A stretch of 64,000 nucleotides of DNA, from positions 5,154,501-5,218,500 of the forward strand of contig JAYKKI010000077.1 of the NCBI GenBank assembly GCA_039881145.1, in the 5' to 3' direction. This DNA comes from Druceiella hillmani. Taxonomy: Eukaryota > Arthropoda > Insecta > Lepidoptera > Hepialidae. Positions 43,401 through 50,469 of this stretch are shown here, piece after piece. Numbering within the stretch: position 1 is the stretch's first letter; each line of letters starts with the position of its first letter. The notes beneath the pieces were generated by a model. The model saw nothing but the letters and a program-made list of their open reading frames with translations. It made no database searches and was not told the DNA's origin. Both the position numbers and the translations under genes were made by a program.

Positions 43401-45422
43401 TAGTTCGGGATCATCTGGCGCACGCTCTTCCACGCAAATCAGCGCGACTCGGTCCTCCAGACTGCGTCGCCACAGCGCCTCCAGCTGCTTTAACGCGTGC
43501 GGGTGTTTCCGCATGCCTGCGACAGTTAATTAGTGGGAACGTCCTTTCTGATAAAATTGCTATCTTCAGAACTATTCGTGTGCTGATTGAGAATGTAAGC
43601 CTAACAGAATACATACTACAGTCCCTACTCTTACTATATGCAATAACTGACAGACCTACTCCCAGAAATGAGGAAGGTACTCCCTGCTGACCAAGAATTT
43701 CTGACTCATTTGTAAATTTTACAAAAAGAAACTTAAATTACTCCGTCAGACTACTGCCATAAAATGTGAGATTGACCATTAATAGGAATCGCTTTTTAAG
43801 CGATTGCTAGAGTGTCGTACAAACTTCTCGAAAACTTCTAGTAGGGTATATACATACAGGTCGAGATCACTGCAATCGACCTTCTGCTAAGTTGGCAACC
43901 GAATTTTAGCGAGTAAAACACAATACAGAAATCTCACAAAGAGAAAATGGAATGCCCTCGCTTCACGAAATCCATTTAGGGCGCATGTAAAACGCAACAT
44001 ATGCATAATGGGAGGTAAAGGTAATATTTTCTCCCATCGCGACAGCAAAGAATTGGTTCCATCGGTTCAAAGAAGGAAATTTTAATCTGTAATGATCTTC
44101 ATTCCACAACATTAAATTTATAAAAATTAGAAAGCCTTGTTGAAATATTTAACCTATTTAATATATATTTACAATTTATTTAACATAGCTATTCTCATAG
44201 TGTAATAAAAAAAACAACTTTATACTTTGCTGAGCTACTGAATTGTTATTGCGAGGCGTGAAAAAATACATTAACTTGGACGGATTGTACTTTCACGTCC
44301 AAGTACTAATGGGATTTCTCACCTCCGAATATAATCTATTTCGCTCACTATCTAATTATCCCCTCGATAAAAACGTTAAACACACTGAGCCTCTATTTTT
44401 TTTAAGATTTATCCATCTTAAGACTGAATTTACCCAATTTTCAGTCAAGGCCCAAAGAAAGATTTTATCTAAGCACATATGCTGGCGACAAGTGATAGGT
44501 AATCACGGTGCTTTTATAATTGTATTGTAGATAATCTGTACCTGTGCTTCGTTCACGTGAACTTTTGGAAAACATTATTAAGTTAATTGTAAGATTAAAG
44601 GTTAAAATAAATATGACACCATTTATAACAATTGTAAAATAAACTTTTTTTTCTAATGAGCGCGTCTTTATTGAAATTTCAAATTAACATATCTTTTTTT
44701 GTAGTGGGTTGATTGCAATAAAATAAACCTACAGTTATTTCAGGTCCCACCCTTCAGTGTTCTTGCGTGATATGCGAATAAATAAATATACACATAGACA
44801 AACAAGCAAAAACTTAAAGAACAATATTTTTGTGTTCTTTTACTTTTATTCTGTACCCCTAAATCACTCGCAACTATCTTCAATGGCCAGAAATGATTAA
44901 TAACATAATAATTGTAAAAATAAAATAGCTGTTAACTTAGACATTTCCAGCCTGTGACTTTATTTCATACTGAAATCCACTTTAAATTAATTTTACATGT
45001 TTGAAAGACCAATTCATTCCGTTTGGGTGCGCTGCCTCAAAGATGTATTAACTATTCTATACTATATCCATTATTTCTATTAATTTAATTTGTAAAAGAA
45101 TTTTATTAAATCGAAATACGTCTCGAACCTGACAAAATACTGTAATATTATAGACAGGTTGAAGTTATCGAAAATATGAATATTGAAAGTTGAAGATCAG
45201 AAGACGGAGAATTCGTCATAGTGAGAGATCGAACCCACCAATGAACCTGCACGGCGGCTCGTCGTTGACAAAGTGCTCGAGCATGAGTTGGACGCACTCT
45301 TCATGGCGCTCGGGCGGTGCGTCCTGCACGAGGAAGCGAGCGCTCGCCCCGTTCGCTGCGCGCCGCTCGAACCGTCGCCACACCTCCGGATACGGTACGT
45401 CGGCCGGCCGGGAGTACACCAT
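23388..45422 (-). CDS. Arylalkylamine N-acetyltransferase-like protein, four coding exons
   Basis: Joining 45422-45239, 43516-43292, 42331-42169 and 23595-23388 gives about 259 residues in one frame. The family transfers acetyl from acetyl-CoA to amines such as dopamine, serotonin or octopamine, in the cytosol, for cuticle chemistry and amine inactivation. The protein starts MVYSRPADVPYPEVWRRF. Residues 53-57 are NDEPP, where E55 aligns with the catalytic Glu of insect AANATs. Residues 171-191 are the GNAT core, with QYRGQNMS in the acetyl-CoA loop, and residues 206-221 are VFTAAASQAVAAKAGF. Two deviations: the usual second Gly/Ala of Q-x-x-G-x-G/A is Asn182, and the first of two active-site serines known from Drosophila AANAT appears to be Ala. 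The length is normal for the family. The substrate cannot be told from sequence. The exon 3/4 junction is ambiguous; the alternative gives 257 residues. Confidence 0.87.
23640..25561. other. Intron 4, 3' part: no features beyond a hairpin
   Basis: Within the long intron. The one clear structure is a hairpin at 25035-25068: CTCAACAAGATG and its perfect complement around a 10-base loop. No transposon protein was recognised. Confidence 0.5.
25562..25590. repeat. (TA)n microsatellite
   Basis: About 29 bp of TA dinucleotide followed by a T-rich tract. Confidence 0.95.
25960..26460 (-). repeat. Repeat Y, copy 2 (inverted)
   Basis: Three to four tandem units that, reverse-complemented, match the units at 1229-2102: GTGTTTGTTTGTCCTTC, TTTCACGTCGCAATGGAG, GTGATTTTCTGC and GGGAAATCTCACCCTAACTA. 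The order relative to repeat X is the mirror image of copy 1. Confidence 0.75.
26460..27050 (-). repeat. Repeat X, copy 2 (inverted)
   Basis: Five or six degenerate units such as TATAAACAAACACGAATTGA and AGTAAGCAAAAAGGAT, which reverse-complement to the units at 700-1140. The array directly adjoins repeat Y copy 2. Confidence 0.65.
27133..27348 (-). mobile_element. Mariner relic, 3' part (split by a LINE)
   Basis: The left terminal inverted repeat, near 27133-27158, contains GGGTGAATAAGTAATGAGC. The other end at 33771-33797, reversed, contains GGGTAAAAAACGTAATGAGC. Read on the minus strand, the segment encodes HEFEANAIHSLPVRWRHII, matching the end of mariner transposases, where a GI..LP.RW motif is conserved. 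The rest of the element lies at 33123-33797, beyond the inserted LINE. Confidence 0.75.
27335..27348 (+). repeat. 14-bp LINE target-site duplication, left
   Basis: AAAGTATTTTTGCG precedes the LINE and is repeated exactly at 33109-33122. It lies inside the mariner transposase sequence, which shows that the LINE inserted into the mariner. Confidence 0.9.
27613..28965 (+). CDS. LINE ORF1, gag-like nucleic-acid-binding protein
   Basis: An uninterrupted frame of about 450 residues from the start MDLVIPPKPPDPSKSP; an upstream in-frame ATG at 27559 would add 18 mostly hydrophobic residues and seems less likely. The N-terminal third is Pro/Ser-rich. The centre (RMGIVRNVPVDWSDEEVLQN) resembles the RRM-like region of insect LINE ORF1 proteins. 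Three clustered knuckles follow: CFKWCRFGHVADKC, CFRCGQGHVGRNC and CIFCSGNHDSTARNC. The first is altered, with Trp at the usual second Cys position. Such proteins coat LINE RNA and chaperone it during target-primed reverse transcription. This is the longest intact open frame in the window. Its function is inferred from family knowledge. Confidence 0.88.
   Translation: MDLVIPPKPPDPSKSPIRYNEFASPTSPASFVTISFSQQELKRKNKNCKKPNCKKNKFKHFHPSNSSCTETEDSIPRKTPRTPLSEANSKLLSSTPTSSPPSIPPNSIEGRLYVPSDVGPFNIHVQRKEPQPNSGFSFHAVKFGSTLNKFKVGGITRDGVKQIGRNRIAVEFSSADVANRFVNHSAFTGQNKLFIPSFNVSRMGIVRNVPVDWSDEEVLQNIEVPEGCGKVTKVRRLDFKKTIDGQPKYFPSETMVITFDGQVRPQRIYMAYSSLPVSKYEFPTIQCFKWCRFGHVADKCRSSERCFRCGQGHVGRNCSFPLDKGKCIFCSGNHDSTARNCPEFERQRKIKFKMSERDISYAEASKLVPSAKKSYASVAAHPPLTLPSPISSQSLLSPSRPTNSSHKKIISLKLRSHSSTSFNQGYDRSALEQAWADFRIPPLENGCGLN
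29102..32816 (+). pseudogene. LINE ORF2: endonuclease, reverse transcriptase, RNase H, broken
   Basis: Start is MGSPIVARVLQWN. The endonuclease (29102-29740) has LQWNSRSI, ISETWLKPG, ILGDFNAHHPFWG and a terminal SDHFP. A frameshift near 29733 in a C run leads into the spacer, and another near 30115 in an A run precedes GWKKF. An in-frame TAG lies at 30467-30469. The RT follows with SYRPIALSPVLAKITEHLI, QFGFRRAKST and FLDLSSAYDNV. A frameshift in the C run near 30945 precedes SVLSPLLFNIY and the catalytic YADD (near 31071). RNase H spans about 31950-32330 with YTDAS, GECRAI, FSDS and GNEIVD, so its four acidic residues are present. A last shift near 32600 leads to a CNFYCGFGEGDLNHLIFSC zinc-type motif and the stop at 32816. 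It nicks DNA and reverse-transcribes in place when intact. Confidence 0.88.
32817..33108 (+). other. LINE 3' UTR and tail
   Basis: An AT-rich 3' untranslated region with a small GC-containing hairpin (TCTCTCC-TGAGAGA) near 33062-33075, then the AAAGATAAAGATAAAGA tail. LINE proteins of this group commonly recognise the 3' end of their own RNA, so the hairpin may serve that role; this is inference. Confidence 0.6.
33109..33122 (+). repeat. 14-bp LINE target-site duplication, right
   Basis: AAAGTATTTTTGCG, identical to 27335-27348, follows the LINE tail. Its first A residues overlap the A-rich tail, so the exact duplication could be one to three bases shorter. Confidence 0.88.
33123..33797 (-). 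pseudogene. Mariner transposase relic, 5' part, internally deleted
   Basis: Read on the minus strand from about 33597: MSTDLVTLLLKL, then TPKRWFQRFRSGDYSMND, the N-terminal DNA-binding helix region of mariner transposases. TRELA-like and LGKSLKYG segments follow. The next part, VLQELRPDQLYHHAEIYSQL, aligns well downstream in the family, so the segment carrying the first catalytic Asp is deleted. PYYLDLAFTDYCLFRSGLSN matches the conserved YSPDLAP-DYHLFRSL block and runs into the LINE insertion point. A terminal inverted repeat lies at 33771-33797. Stops and frameshifts are frequent. It moves by cut and paste at TA sites when intact; this copy is dead. Confidence 0.78.
33798..34109. other. Gap between mariner relic and second LINE
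   Basis: No feature recognised. It may include the 5' leader of the downstream LINE relic. Confidence 0.4.
34110..34787 (+). pseudogene. LINE ORF1 remnant, coiled-coil-like
   Basis: From MPTDIMTRKATAKDTEN the frame continues with charged, Leu/Glu/Lys-rich segments such as EEEVTKDNNKVLELKNQLAE. Two stops interrupt it. The last open part, 34596-34787, reads KEHRVLLSELENSNEQLKSS. The composition fits a coiled coil. Coiled coils in LINE ORF1 proteins drive trimer or multimer formation on the RNA. Identity is inferred from composition and position, not from a diagnostic motif. Confidence 0.55.
34960..35670 (+). pseudogene. LINE esterase-like (SGNH) segment, rearranged
   Basis: Frames give FSDSLGIGLGLLLNN, THIIILIGNSLGL and, later, GGIYLKNKDGYLIATLLAYN. 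GDS-like and G-N blocks followed by a C-terminal block fit the SGNH-type esterase found in CR1 and L2 LINEs. The second half exists twice in tandem (35298-35483 and 35484-35668) and once more partly inverted at 35213-35291, so the domain cannot be read through. Confidence 0.5.
35213..35670. repeat. Inverted plus tandem duplication inside LINE relic
   Basis: A unit of about 187 bp is directly repeated (35298-35483, 35484-35668). It starts TGTGTCACACAAACAAGTCT and ends near AATATTAGTACAGTTATAGG. Its last about 76 bp also occurs in reverse complement at 35213-35291. The copies differ at only a few bases, so the rearrangement is much younger than the LINE around it. Confidence 0.9.
35727..36950 (+). 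pseudogene. LINE ORF2 relic: endonuclease start, reverse transcriptase, C-terminal domain
   Basis: 35790-35840 encodes the start of an endonuclease (NIVHQNSQGSS). The frame then jumps to an RT region with FSRLMKHSKIIPLFK and SNFIPISILPATSKT, so most of the endonuclease is deleted. Further RT blocks lie in shifting frames: FDCVE near 36105, GSILGPFLFLIYVNDLLF near 36265-36320, and the catalytic FADDTA near 36348. The open frame 36633-36986 has LQKRAIRAVYN and LRELFKEMGILTIASGYLF, the typical C-terminal block of CR1/jockey-type LINEs. It ends abruptly at the Harbinger terminus at 36950. Confidence 0.75.
36951..37133 (+). repeat. 92-bp tandem duplication of Harbinger left terminus
   Basis: 36951-37042 and 37043-37133 are two copies of the terminus with the following about 70 bp, each ending near CAGGTCTGTGCAATATTTGT or TAGGTCTGTGCAATATTTGT. 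The inner copy matches the right terminus better than the outer one does. Confidence 0.85.
37400..37622 (-). pseudogene. Harbinger (HARBI1-like) transposase fragment
   Basis: The minus strand encodes about 70 residues: DGPGDLYNYLWMDKESLEFL, then KMRQSVTAKERLLATLK, LATGCTYEDTKF and ISPQLL, with single stops inside. These match the conserved N-proximal block of PIF/Harbinger nucleases (YLRMD...F..LL, ERL..TLR.LATG.SYEDL.F, ISPQ). The catalytic core is absent, so this is a deletion derivative that would depend on an enzyme supplied elsewhere. Confidence 0.78.
38395..39425 (-). repeat. Dispersed repeat A, copy 2 (inverted), split by a MITE
   Basis: The reverse complement matches 150-690 in the same order: AAAACACAGATCCAAACCT at 38434, GGGAAAACAAGCGACAC near 38508, ATGCGAGTAAAAGAGAAGC near 39034, AACAATCAAGATTTTAAATAA-like sequence near 39154, TATATTTTTTCGTGACCA near 39328 and GTTGTCAGCACGTTAA near 39397. 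About 450 bp between roughly 38558 and 39012 has no counterpart in copy 1. Confidence 0.75.
38558..39012. mobile_element. MITE with AATCGATT-rich inverted termini, nested in repeat A
   Basis: It begins with AAAAAAATAATCGATTATTA and ends with AAATAATCGATTTTTTATAT. About 60 bp at each end form an imperfect inverted repeat, roughly three quarters matching by eye. The motif ATCGATT occurs seven times, clustered at the two ends. Repeat A is continuous on both sides, which proves insertion. There is no coding sequence. The superfamily is unknown. Confidence 0.65.
39430..40409. other. Intron 4 sequence with a CpG-rich segment
   Basis: 39545-39725 stands out as GC- and CpG-rich in an AT-rich intron. 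It holds two copies of GCGCATTCC 18 bases apart, plus CGGACCGAATATTACGTACG. It could be a regulatory element or an alternative promoter, or the remains of a repeat; no gene motif proves either. The remainder shows nothing. Confidence 0.35.
40410..40472. repeat. (TA)n microsatellite
   Basis: About 62 bp of TA dinucleotide. Frames across it are artefacts. Confidence 0.97.
40473..42168. other. Intron 4, 5' part, no features recognised
   Basis: It contains a short direct repeat near 41227-41282 (GATACAAGTAAATA three times). No gene or transposon was recognised. Confidence 0.5.
42169..42331 (-). CDS. Acetyltransferase coding exon 3
   Basis: The donor is CCAG|GTTTGA at 42169/42168. The exon encodes DDVWRVCFGAVELVAKSVDM, FSKYGVDRYLTALGLIVLPQ and YRGQNMSVEILRAR. 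This is the core of the GNAT fold: the beta strand before the acetyl-CoA loop (ALGLIVLP), the loop itself (QYRGQNMS) and the following helix. Two acceptors are possible, GACAG|ATGAC at 42331 or CATAG|ACAGAT at 42335, matched by two possible donors of the preceding exon; both keep the frame. Confidence 0.88.
42332..43291 (-). other. Intron 3 of acetyltransferase gene
   Basis: About 960 bp. On the plus strand near 42570-42640 it carries a tRNA-like GGTTCGAATCTC box and an 8-bp stem, AGTACTGA/TCAGTACT; see findings. Otherwise no feature is seen. Confidence 0.6.
43292..43516 (-). CDS. Acetyltransferase coding exon 2
   Basis: The acceptor is CTGTCGCAG|GC at 43516. It encodes MRKHPHALKQLEALWRRSLE, DRVALICVEERA, PKIVGINITAVALKED and DEKFEVVFNKFLNQE. 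The block V.LICVEE...IVGIN corresponds to the two strands where GNAT proteins sense substrate and restore the sheet. The donor is unsettled: ATC|GTTTTA at 43292 has weak consensus, while TTA|GTGATA at 43302 is somewhat better; each pairs with one acceptor of the next exon. Confidence 0.87.
43517..45238 (-). other. Intron 2 of acetyltransferase gene
   Basis: About 1.7 kb, AT-rich. Its splice sites are GTGGGT at the donor and TGTCGCAG at the acceptor. No inserted element was recognised. Confidence 0.6.
45239..45422 (-). CDS. Acetyltransferase coding exon 1
   Basis: The ATG at 45422 is in good context (GGCGATGG) and begins MVYSRPADVPYPEVWRRF, a typical N-terminus for AANAT-like proteins of this type. 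The exon ends ATTG|GTGGGT at 45239, splitting a Gly codon. It includes HFVNDEPPCRFIG with the catalytic-position Glu. The acceptor upstream of the ATG is uncertain; AAAAAG at about 45470 or GGAG at about 45480 are candidates, so a short 5' UTR segment precedes the ATG. Confidence 0.87.
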
Positions 45423-45429
45423 CGCCAGC

Positions 45430-48400
45430 GATAGATTTTGCGAAAAAATAAATTTATAAAGTAGGTATACTTTTTAACCCTCCGTAAAATATTCGTCACA
45501 AATATATACACATTATTTAATAAAAGTTTTTTTGGGACATTTTTTTCCCTCAGAATATATTGAGATATATTTCCGGAGAGGAAAATTGCTTTCCTATCGA
45601 TTAATTTTCATCTCGAAAGGTATAAGTTACCAATGGCTTAATAGGAAGTTCATAATGCCTAACTAAAATTTAGTTCTCTCATATCAAAGTTAAAGTGATT
45701 TCTTTGGTCCCAAATCGGGCATTAATAGATGGGATGTACTATTTGGCATATATAATATTTGCTGTTTATTTTTTCCATTTTCTAACGCAAATAAACAATC
45801 GCAATTTTACTCGTATTATTTATGTCTTCTTTATAGATATTCGCTTTCTTTGATATAACTTGAATTTGAAATTGTGCTCATTAAGCCAAAATATTGCGCT
45901 CGATGCATCATTCGGCTGAACGTTTGCCCTTAAATGAATAGCAAATGACTTAGTAAGTTTTCATACTTCGTAAAATAACGTGTTCATATTTATTTCTTAT
46001 TTATGTGTTACCACTGCCTCGTGCGTTATTATTATTTTACGTTCTAGCTGCAGTTACAGCGTAATACCATGTAATTTTTTATGAAATAGTTTTGTTATAT
46101 CTTCATTACACAAAATATTTAGTTCTAATTTAATAAACAATCGCGTATTTCTCATAAATAGGATATGTCAAAGCGCTATGCTAGAGTTTTTAAACGACAA
46201 TGCTGTTATACTTGAAGAGCAAATATTTTTTCTAAAAGTTGAATTTGTCACTCGCAAATTGCTTTCTTCTTTAACAAGTGTCAATGGTAACCCATTTGTG
46301 CTTTCATTACACTAGGTATGTGGAAGCTGAACTCTTAGGTATGTGGAAGCTGAACCAAAGTAAAAATGTGTTGCAACTATTCTCTTTTTGTTTTCATTAG
46401 TATCTATTATAATAAAAAACGTTCTTCCAGATATCCATGCGAAATAAAATATGAATAGTTTAAATGAATTTAAAAAAAATATATTGAATAATTATATTAA
46501 GAACTTATTATTTATATAATTTAGCATTTGTTAAATTCAAATTAAATCCTCATTATTTTTACCAAGCTTTATCCTACATTTGTGAATTCCCAAGGATATA
46601 CTTTGAAATGCCTTCTGTTTTAATGTAAAATGTAAAGTATGTGACTTCTCATGTAGGTATGTAACTATAATCACCGTACATAATAGTAATAATATTCTTT
46701 CTATATTTTATACATCTAATAAATAAACGTGTGCAAATAACTATAAGATTTGTTGTATAGTCGTAGACCTATTGTTGTCTGATCTTGGAACTTAGATCTT
46801 ATTTTATACTTTACATTAGGGTTGCCAATTTTTTCGTCTGTAAGGTACAGATAAAAAAGTATAGTAAAAGCAGGACCTCATAACTGACCAGGGTAATGTA
46901 CTATATGTTATAACCATCACTTATATTTTAATGAAAATTGCATTTATTTCAGAGAGGCTCAGGCGGAGGTAGAAATTCCATTGCATTAATTTACATACGG
47001 CGCTTACTTGCCTTCGTTGTTCACTCATTATAATTAATAGACAAACTCGTTTCAAGCATCTACGGTTCTGATCACTACGAATTCTGGGAATATGAGACAA
47101 TTTTTGTCCCGGTAGGACCTTAAAATATGGATTAAAAATGCGGGATGTCTGGTAACGCTACTTTATGTACTTATAACTATTTATCTACCGTGGATATAAA
47201 ATCATTAAAATTTACGGTAGAATTACCATAAATGCATCGATCATAAAAAGAATTGGGTTTAAATTATTTTGATGCATAAACATATTTCTGCAACTGGTAA
47301 ACCATCAAGCCAAGTTTGGAGCGTGAAAAACTATTTATCACCATGACATTCCCCCGGAAACAGTAGCAAATCAGTAACTTTTTATTTTAGACTCGTGAAT
47401 GCTCTCATCAACTTTTTTGTTTGTCGTGAATGAGCGTCGATCAACTTTTTTGTTTTTATTTTGTTTTCTTTTTTTATCATTTCAAAATTGTTCCATTGTA
47501 GAATACCATAAGTTACTTTGCTGAAAGTGTTGTTAAATCTTTATTTTGTTTCATAGTGTATGGCGTTTTTCAAAAGCAATTTTATCATAAAATATAAAGT
47601 TTTCATAAAATATAATGTGCTCTCTTGTTTACATGATACGCTATTGACAAAAAATTTGTAACATTTAATAAAGGAAATACTGAATTCGGAAATGAATAAC
47701 AACATAAGCACAGAGGCTAATGGGGTACCAACATGAATTTTGAAAGTCATTAAAATGCTTTTCCAAATATTGGTTTGCTCTCAAAATAGAATCACGGTAT
47801 CGAAATTTGGTATTGTTATTTACAATTAATTTTTCAACATTCACACCGCTCATTTCATAATCTTTAGGGCTTAATCAACGCTTTCTTCACCATCAATGTC
47901 CTTTAATTATTTTTACCGTAATAACATAAGTCCTAATATTCTTACGAGGCAAGTACATATAACGGTATCGGTGACAGCACTTTAGGACATTGCTGTGTTG
48001 AATCCTAAACGAAGTTATTTTACCTTGATACGCTTCTTGTTTAGTTAAAATAACATTGTCATAAAACTTAGTGCCGATGAATTTTCGAAACATTTCGCAA
48101 AGTTAAAACAAACGCTTTACCCAAGATGACGACAAAAAACGAATTGCTGTTTCTTATGGCGAATTTATAAGAAAATATAAGGCAACGGAACCAGCAGTGG
48201 AAGTTAGAACGAAACGAGAAAATTGTATAGTTTCTCGAACCAAAGAAACCAATCGCGAAAATAACATTATTGCTTTAGAACAATTATAAATGAAATGCAA
48301 TATTAAAATATGTCAGTAGAAAATCACCAAACAGTTAAAGATAAACGTAAACTCATGAGCTTCAAGTCGTTCAAAATTGACAAGGCAAGGGTTTGAAATG

Positions 48401-48679
48401 TTTGTGCGTGACCCAACGCTTCGTCTTTTGCTCTGTTCGTACACTTGTGTCGTGTCTGTTGTATGAAAATATAGGTAAATTGTATTCACGTTGTCAGCGA
48501 AATATTTTGGCGTGTGACTTCCTTACATGTTTCAAATTTATTTTGTGAAACTCTGAAACCGGTTTCATTTGAATAAACTGATTTTCATAGAGAAGTCGAA
48601 ATTGAGGGTAAGGAATACATTGTGTCGTAAGGAATACATTAGTTACGTTCATTTCTTCTATAAGAAATAAATTTTCAGG

Positions 48680-48717
<38 letters not shown>

Positions 48718-49216
48718 GACAAACTCGTAAAATATACAATTAAGTTCATTAAACTTCGAATATATGACAATTTTCCGACAACGTAATCATCTTTTCAAGC
48801 ATTTTAAAATATATTTTAATTCTATTCCATAAATTATCTATATATTTGGTAAATGTTATGAAAACAATTAAAGAATATGTTTTAGCACTCGACACAAAAG
48901 TTTACATTAAAATACAATTTAATTTTTTTTCACTGTTATGAATATAATAGTAGTAACGTAAGTAGAAAGTAATGTAATGGTGACACAAAAGTACATATTC
49001 AAACTGATTCAATAGATGGCAATCACTAAGCGACCAAATTTATTGTATCAAGCATTTACCTAGAGAATAAATCGATAACAATTACTAAATTACTAAAGAA
49101 ACAAACTTAAAAAGAACTCAGTGTTTCTTTAAAAATATGTTATGAGACTTATATACTGAATTTTTCCTAAAAGTATGTTAAATTTACGCGTATCGCAGAA
49201 AGACAAATAAATACTC
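45430..49216 (-). other. Intron 1 of acetyltransferase gene
   Basis: About 3.8 kb. It holds a 23-bp spaced direct repeat (TAGGTATGTGGAAGCTGAAC twice, 46313-46355). It also holds a possible MITE at about 46818-47155, whose ends read AGGGTTGCCA and, reversed, AGCGTTACCA. A (TA)n tract lies near 48680-48717. Frames at 47.54-48.09 kb on the minus strand are not recognised. No other gene is evident. Confidence 0.5.
48680..48717. repeat. (TA)n microsatellite
   Basis: About 38 bp of TA dinucleotide with one CA interruption. Confidence 0.93.
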
Positions 49217-49218
49217 AC

Positions 49219-49332
49219 GAGGTAAGGGCGATTTCAGCTCTGGGCGAGATGAAAGCTCGTCGATCCGAACCGAACTGCAAATTAGCAATTAGCAAGTCGA
49301 CCAGCAGAGGAAAGGGCCGGTGCGGTGGCACT
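49219..49332 (-). other. Proposed non-coding first exon (5' UTR) of acetyltransferase
   Basis: It ends at a near-consensus donor, CTC|GTGAGTAT, at 49219/49218. The segment has no ATG, which suits a leader exon. Its start is placed 32 bases after the TATA box. Linkage to the coding exons is inferred from strand, distance and the absence of a coding acceptor directly before the start codon. Confidence 0.6.
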
Positions 49333-49366
49333 GTGGGCTAAAGCTGCCTTCCTTCTGCCTTATAAA
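49330..49366 (-). promoter_or_regulatory. TATA-type core promoter for acetyltransferase gene
   Basis: On the minus strand TTTATAAGG (TATA box T at 49364) is followed 32 bases later by ACAGTG, close to the arthropod initiator TCAGT, with the start A at about 49332. Both lie in a local GC-rich island of about 49270-49440, in otherwise AT-rich DNA, just upstream of a good splice donor. Confidence 0.6.
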
Positions 49367-49440
49367 CTGCCTTCGGAGCTAACATTCGCGACCGCGCATG
49401 ATCGCGCGCCGGCCTGCTACGACGGTGTAGTGGCTACGAT

Positions 49441-50099
49441 CTTTTACTACGCTTGAACTTTGGTTCGTAGATTTAATTGGCAACTTTCGTTACGCGTCTC
49501 AATTACAAGAAATTAATATTTATGTTATTGGATTACGATAATAATAATAGAGGATTAGCGATAATAATACTATTACTGGATTACGATAATAATAATAGAG
49601 TAATTATTGCCAATTACAAGTTTCACTACTTACAACTCTATTCCTCTTGTTGTCATTTTAATTGAAATAAAATTTTAAATAAATAGCTTGATAATTATTT
49701 AAGGACAAAATGTCAAAATGCATGAATGTTAACCTAAAAAAACTTTTGAGAATAATTTTCTCGAAATTGACTGAATAATACGTCGTAAAATTAAAAACTA
49801 TATTTAAAACCCAAAATTACACTACCATTACAGAATGGCTGATTGCGAATTAAAATTCCCAGACAGTGCCAATCCCGTGTCAATGACCCGTATCAGTGAT
49901 ATTTAACACGTAAGTCCCAATCCTTTCTCAGCGCAATATACCATTAATTGAATTACATATATTCAAAATATTTTAGCCGATTAAGTGGACAGATATTGAT
50001 GCAGATGCTTAGAGAATATTAAGGAAAGATTCGAATGATTGAAAAGGCTGAGCCTTTCAACTTATTTTTTGAAGTAAAACTTCTCTACGCACGCTTGAC
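49441..50099. other. Upstream flank with a 48-bp spaced direct repeat
   Basis: GGATTACGATAATAATAATA occurs twice, 48 bp apart, within 49528-49600. Nothing else was recognised. Confidence 0.5.
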
Positions 50100-50189
50100 T
50101 TGGGGACTAAGCTGGTGAATGCGTAACGAGAGCGTTACGAAAAGTGTGATCGAGCGAGGCGAACGGAAGTTGAGAGGGAGATATAAGTT

Positions 50190-50411
50190 AGTGAAGACAG
50201 AAAGAGAGAGAGTTACGTTTCGTTTATTACTGTAGGGATAAGAGAGAGAGGTGCGAGCACACATTTTATTTCTCTCTGTCTCTCATAGCCAGTTACGTTT
50301 CGTATATCTAAGACACAGTGCAAGCCTATTATCTGTATCACACTGTAAAAGCGAGAGAGAGCAGTGCGCGCGCATATTTCCTTTCTCTCTTTCTCTCATA
50401 ACCAGTGCATG

Positions 50412-50465
<54 letters not shown>
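50190..50465. repeat. GA/CT-rich hairpin repeats followed by (TA)n
   Basis: Two related units (about 50232-50292 and 50350-50410) each have a GAGAGAG arm, a GTGCGAGCACACATTTTATT-like or GTGCGCGCGCATATTTC-like centre, a CTCTCTGTCTCTC-like arm and a CATARCCAG end. GTTACGTTTCGT occurs twice between them. About 45 bp of TA dinucleotide follows. Confidence 0.7.
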
Positions 50466-50469
50466 GCGA

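Noticed and set aside
43281..43514. Stand-alone 77-residue gene
   Set aside because: It is an internal exon read through its donor into the intron; motifs continue in the neighbouring exons.
47541..48093. Minus-strand frames possibly forming a gene in intron 1
   Set aside because: Separate short frames with AT-driven composition and no family motif or convincing splice sites.
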